A DNA stretch of 35,774 nucleotides from Telmatospirillum sp. (lineage in GTDB: Bacteria > Pseudomonadota > Alphaproteobacteria > Rhodospirillales > Magnetospirillaceae): contig WASQ01000102.1 of assembly GCA_009712185.1 (NCBI GenBank), positions 1 to 35,774 of the forward strand, written 5' to 3'. Below the pieces are notes generated by a model. The model did not search any database, was not told the origin of the DNA, and saw only the letters and a program-made list of their open reading frames with translations. The position numbers and the translations under genes are program-made. This document shows, piece by piece, positions 32,725 to 35,774 of the stretch (positions are counted from its first letter, which is position 1; each line of letters starts with the position of its first letter).

Positions 32725-32758
32725 AGGACCCGGAGCGACGTTCATCGGGACGGGTCCT
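32725..32758 (+). terminator. Hairpin downstream of locus B
   Basis: 8-bp arms AGGACCCG and CGGGTCCT around an 18-nt loop, 74 bp after the fom1-like stop. It probably ends the plus-strand arm. The rest of the 284-bp gap (32651-32934) shows no gene; a GCTTC..GAAGC stem occurs near 32679-32696. Confidence 0.45.
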
Positions 32759-32934
32759 CACATCCGGATGACACGGCCGCACCGCTTCGTCCGCCACCGG
32801 CCTTTGGTCAGGGGAGGCCACGGTCGGTCGACAAAGCGTCCGAAAACTGCGATGACTGCGCGCACGGGCCGGCCGACCCCTCCCCGGCCGGTCCTCCCGT
32901 TCCCCCTTGAATCGCGCAGGGTCCCAATCCGATC

Positions 32935-34284
32935 GTGACAGATCCCCTTTTCTCAGCCATTTCCGAATCCGCGCCCTGGTGGCGCGTTCGGCCGGGAACA
33001 TCGCTGACCGTCGAAGGCGGCGCCCCTCTCGCCGGCACCTACCGGATCAGCGGCGCCAAGAACGCGGTCCTGCCGCTGATGGTGGCGACCCTCCTGTCGC
33101 CCCGCCCCGTCACCCTGAACAATGTTCCGGCGAGCCTCGACGTTGCCGTTCTGGCCGCGCTGCTGCGGCGGCTGGGGGCAACCCTGGACTGGCGCGAGGA
33201 TGTGTCCGGCCTCAGCCTCACCGTGACGGCCGCAGCCATCCACGCGGAACGGATCGAGCGGGATCTTGTGACCCGGATGCGCGCTTCCGTTCTGCTGCTG
33301 GGGGCCCTGCTGGCCCGCTCGGGCGAGGCCGACCTTCCCCTGCCGGGCGGGGACGCCATCGGTTTGCGCGGAATCGACTATCATGTGAGCGGACTGCGGG
33401 CCATGGGCGCCGACATCACCCTGTCGCACGGAACGGTCCGGGCCAGGGCCGCTGCCGGCCTCAAAGGGGCCGACATCCGCCTGCCCGGTCCGTCGGTGGG
33501 AGCGACCGAAAATCTGATGCTGGCAGCCGTCGGCGCAAGCGGCACCACAACGATCCGCAACGCGGCCCAGGAGCCGGAGATCACCGACCTCGCCCATTGC
33601 CTGACCGCCATGGGCGCGACCATCTCGGGAATCGGCAGCGACACCCTGGTCATCGCGGGCGGGCGCTCTCTGGAGGGCGCCGTCCACCGCGTGATGCCGG
33701 ACCGGATCGAGTTCGGCACCCTGGCGGCGGCGGCGGCCATCACCGGCGGCGAACTGACGCTTCTGCCGGGCGTGACCGGCCTCGGGGACGCCACCGGCCT
33801 TCTGGGGGCGGCGGACCCTGTGTTCCGCCAGGCGGGCATCGATCTCAGGCCCGTCGCCGGCGGAGTGGTGGCCGGACGGGCGGACGCCGGTCTGGCCGGC
33901 GTCGATATCGTCACCCAGCCCTTTCCCGGATTCCCGACCGACCTTCAGGCGCCGGCAATGGCCTTGCTGGCGATCGCGGAGGGGGCCGGATCGATCACCG
34001 AGACGATCTTCGAACATCGTTTCCGGCATGTTGACGAGCTGCGGAAAATGGGCGCCAACATCACGGTCCGCGGACGCACGGCCCTCGTGCGGGGCGTTCC
34101 GCGCCTTGCCGGCGCCCATGTGGAGGGCAGCGACGTACGCGCCGCCGCCGCGCTGTTGATCGCGGGTCTTGGCGCCGCCGGGACGACGGTTCTCGGCGGA
34201 CTGGACCATCTCGACCGGGGGTACGACCGGATCGCCGAGAAGCTTTCGGCCGTTGGCGCCCGTATCCGCCGGACGGAGGAGTGA
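32935..34284 (+). CDS. murA: UDP-N-acetylglucosamine 1-carboxyvinyltransferase (MurA) with catalytic Cys replaced by Asp
   Basis: 449-aa EPSP-synthase-fold enzyme transferring enolpyruvate from PEP to UDP-GlcNAc, the first committed peptidoglycan step. Conserved: SGAKNAVLPL (K42, N43), TRMRAS, FPTDLQA with the general-base Asp, and SDVRAAAALL..HLDRGYDRIAEKL. The active-site loop reads PGGDAIGLRGIDYH: D140 stands where the fosfomycin-alkylated Cys (Cys115 in E. coli) should be, encoded by GAC at 33352-33354, while the Arg, Asp and His after it are kept. Asp-type MurA is active and fosfomycin-insensitive in other bacteria. An N-terminal extension of about 20 residues is unusual. The start is GTG with only a weak ribosome site. 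It is not beside hisG/hisD, where I expect many alphaproteobacterial housekeeping copies, so it is possibly a second, resistant copy. Confidence 0.93.
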   Translation: MTDPLFSAISESAPWWRVRPGTSLTVEGGAPLAGTYRISGAKNAVLPLMVATLLSPRPVTLNNVPASLDVAVLAALLRRLGATLDWREDVSGLSLTVTAAAIHAERIERDLVTRMRASVLLLGALLARSGEADLPLPGGDAIGLRGIDYHVSGLRAMGADITLSHGTVRARAAAGLKGADIRLPGPSVGATENLMLAAVGASGTTTIRNAAQEPEITDLAHCLTAMGATISGIGSDTLVIAGGRSLEGAVHRVMPDRIEFGTLAAAAAITGGELTLLPGVTGLGDATGLLGAADPVFRQAGIDLRPVAGGVVAGRADAGLAGVDIVTQPFPGFPTDLQAPAMALLAIAEGAGSITETIFEHRFRHVDELRKMGANITVRGRTALVRGVPRLAGAHVEGSDVRAAAALLIAGLGAAGTTVLGGLDHLDRGYDRIAEKLSAVGARIRRTEE

Positions 34285-34393
34285 CGGCCCGGCCGGACGC
34301 CATTTGTCACGAAATGTTTAACCCGGCGGGAGGATTTTGCGATCCGCCTTCCGCCAGCATGACGCCATTCCCACCCCCATCCCGGAGGACAGA

Positions 34394-34891
34394 ATGGCGA
34401 CCAGACGAACGTTTCTTCTGACCGGGGCCGCCGGCTTGGCGGCCCTCGTCATCGGGTTTCCCCCCGGGCCGCGCGGCCCCGCCCGGGCGGCCGGCGGCCC
34501 CGCCGTCATGCCGGACGACCGGCAATGGCGCGCCCGCCTGTCCCCGGCGCAATACCGGATTCTCCGCGAGGAAGGGACCGAGCCCCCTTTCAGCAGTCCG
34601 CTCAATGACCAGCACGGCAGCGGCATCTTCGCCTGTGCGGGTTGCACCCAGGCCCTCTTTTCCTCGGCCGCCAAATTCGACAGCCATACCGGCTGGCCCA
34701 GTTTCTGGCAGGCCATGGAGAAGGCTGTCGGCACCCGCACCGACAACAGCTTCGGCATGACGCGGACAGAGGTTCACTGCACCCGCTGCGGCGGGCATCT
34801 CGGACATCTGTTCGACGACGGGCCGGGGCCCACCGGCCTGCGCTACTGCATCAACGGCCTCGCCCTGTCCTTTCTTCCCGCCCCGGCCTGA
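34394..34891 (+). CDS. msrB: Peptide-methionine (R)-S-oxide reductase, exported
   Basis: 165 aa. Twin-arginine signal ATRRTFLLTGAAGLAALVIG at the N terminus. Then the MsrB fold: zinc-binding CAGC and CTRCGGHLGH pairs, TGWPSFWQ, and the catalytic Cys in RYCINGLAL near the C terminus. The ATG at 34394 with CGGAGGACAGA upstream is preferred to a start at 34337. Export implies repair of oxidised methionine in envelope proteins. The adjacent CcdA/DipZ-like gene would supply reducing power from the cytosol. Confidence 0.94.
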   Translation: MATRRTFLLTGAAGLAALVIGFPPGPRGPARAAGGPAVMPDDRQWRARLSPAQYRILREEGTEPPFSSPLNDQHGSGIFACAGCTQALFSSAAKFDSHTGWPSFWQAMEKAVGTRTDNSFGMTRTEVHCTRCGGHLGHLFDDGPGPTGLRYCINGLALSFLPAPA

Positions 34892-34926
34892 CCCCGGGCG
34901 ACGGCGACATCCGACGGAGTACCGAC

Positions 34927-35774
34927 ATGCTGCTGTTCCTTCTGGCCTATCTGGGCGGCGCCCTCACCATCGCCAGTCCCTGCATTCTGCCCGTGCTTCC
35001 CTTCGTCTTCGCGCGTGCCGGTCAGCCTTTCGCGCGAAGCGGCCTGCCCCTGCTGGCCGGCATGGCCGCCACCTTCTCCCTGGTCGCGACGGCCGCCGCG
35101 ATCGGCGGCGGCTGGGTTGTGACCGCCAATCAGTGGGGCCGCGACGCGGCGCTCGCACTGATGGGCCTTTTTGCGGCAACCCTTCTGTTTCCCGGTCTCT
35201 CCGACCGCCTGACCCGGCCTCTGGTGGCTCTCGGGAGCCGCCTGTCCGGCACCGTCGGGGCGGACACCCCGGACGGGCTCCGGTCCGGTCCGGCGGCCTC
35301 CTTCCTCCTTGGCGTGGCCACCGGTCTTCTCTGGGCGCCCTGCGCCGGCCCCATTCTCGGTCTCGTCCTGACCGGCGCGGCACTGGGTGGCGCCTCCGTG
35401 GGATCCGGCCTGCTGCTTCTGGCCTATGCCGCCGGCGCGGCGACGTCGCTGTCCCTGGCCCTGCTTGCCGGCGGACGGGTGTTTCAGACGATGAAACGGT
35501 CCCTGGGCGCCGGGGAATGGATCCGCAAGGGCCTGGGGGCCGCCATGCTGGCCGGTGTCGCGGTCATCGCGGGCGGTCTCGATACCGGTCTGCTGACCCG
35601 GATCTCGGTCGCCTCCACCAGCGGGCTGGAACAGACCCTGGTGGATCTTCTGTCCGGACCGGCCTCGGCCGGCGAGACGGGCGCCGGCAGGGCGACGGCC
35701 CTTCCGGCGGAAAACCGGGCGGGAGCCGCCGCGGCGCTCCCCGATCTCGGTCCGGCGCCGTCGCTTGACGGCGC
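34927..35774 (+). CDS. CcdA/DsbD-type membrane thiol transporter, probably DipZ-like (3' truncated by window)
   Basis: At least 282 codons, open to the window end. The hydrophobic helices carry the paired redox Cys of the family: ASPCILPVLPFVFAR near residue 19 and LLWAPCAGPILGL near residue 142. After about six helices it enters an Ala/Gly/Pro-rich linker (from about residue 235), as expected before a periplasmic thioredoxin/TlpA domain in DipZ proteins, but that domain would lie beyond the window. GGAGT precedes the ATG. It starts 36 bp after msrB, so the two probably form an operon for periplasmic reduction. Confidence 0.88.
   Translation, partial: MLLFLLAYLGGALTIASPCILPVLPFVFARAGQPFARSGLPLLAGMAATFSLVATAAAIGGGWVVTANQWGRDAALALMGLFAATLLFPGLSDRLTRPLVALGSRLSGTVGADTPDGLRSGPAASFLLGVATGLLWAPCAGPILGLVLTGAALGGASVGSGLLLLAYAAGAATSLSLALLAGGRVFQTMKRSLGAGEWIRKGLGAAMLAGVAVIAGGLDTGLLTRISVASTSGLEQTLVDLLSGPASAGETGAGRATALPAENRAGAAAALPDLGPAPSLDG

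Noticed and set aside
26137-34284. A complete fosfomycin biosynthetic cluster
   Set aside because: No HppE epoxidase, FomD or FomA/FomB kinases are found in the window. The lipid-type transferase points to a different end product. Only the early steps are comparable.
1-35774. tRNA, rRNA or integrase/attachment sites that would mark a genomic island
   Set aside because: None could be recognised on either strand. The evidence for transfer is limited to composition and repeats.

Overview
The window reads as a chromosomal segment of a GC-rich alphaproteobacterium, most likely from the Rhodospirillales. Support comes from the base composition, the DUF2794 gene, an fbc (cytochrome bc1) operon in Rieske - cytochrome b - cytochrome c1 order, a yfgM-bamB-der block, and an MTA-salvage operon ending in a class II aldolase. 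This is inference: no rRNA or tRNA is present, and I see no insertion sequence, integrase, CRISPR array or replication origin.

Layout. 157-2806 (minus): methylthioadenosine salvage (mtnP, mtnA, class II aldolase). 3128-4708 (minus): dapA and a small Rossmann-like protein. 5004-7578 (minus): cytochrome bc1 complex. 7782-9531 (plus): trmL and an exported protein with an internal duplication. 9596-13218 (minus): yfgM, bamB, der. 13482-14473 (plus): a small lipoprotein and a DUF2794 protein. 14667-21550: phosphonate locus A. 21742-26091: TetR regulator, HAD phosphatase, MxKDx-repeat protein and a two-component system. 26137-32650: phosphonate locus B. 32935-34284: a MurA whose catalytic Cys is replaced by Asp. 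34394 to the end: an exported MsrB and a DipZ/CcdA-like protein cut by the window edge.

The phosphonate region is the main interest. Locus A encodes PEP mutase fused to a nucleotidyltransferase, phosphonopyruvate decarboxylase, 2-aminoethylphosphonate (AEP) transaminase, a separate divergent nucleotidyltransferase, a CDP-alcohol phosphotransferase and an HpnL-like integral membrane protein. These parts would make AEP, activate it as CMP-AEP and place it on a lipid, i.e. a phosphonolipid. Locus B has a second PEP mutase fused to a different cytidylyltransferase in the opposite domain order, as in Fom1 of Streptomyces fosfomycin biosynthesis. With it are a B12-dependent radical SAM enzyme of Fom3 type, an iron alcohol dehydrogenase of phosphonoacetaldehyde reductase type, a phytanoyl-CoA-dioxygenase-like hydroxylase, a phosphatidylserine-synthase-like CDP-alcohol transferase and an EamA transporter. 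HppE, FomD and the FomA/FomB kinases are not in the window. The proposed end product is therefore not fosfomycin but a C-methylated and/or hydroxylated 2-hydroxyalkylphosphonate, possibly lipid-linked. The only decarboxylase is in locus A, so the two loci probably share phosphonoacetaldehyde and diverge by amination (A) or reduction (B). A MurA of fosfomycin-insensitive type lies 284 bp downstream of locus B and may be a self-protection paralogue.

A family of dispersed palindromic elements occurs in at least four intergenic spots, including both phosphonate loci. Several stretches of locus B are visibly AT-rich against the background, which suggests horizontal acquisition.
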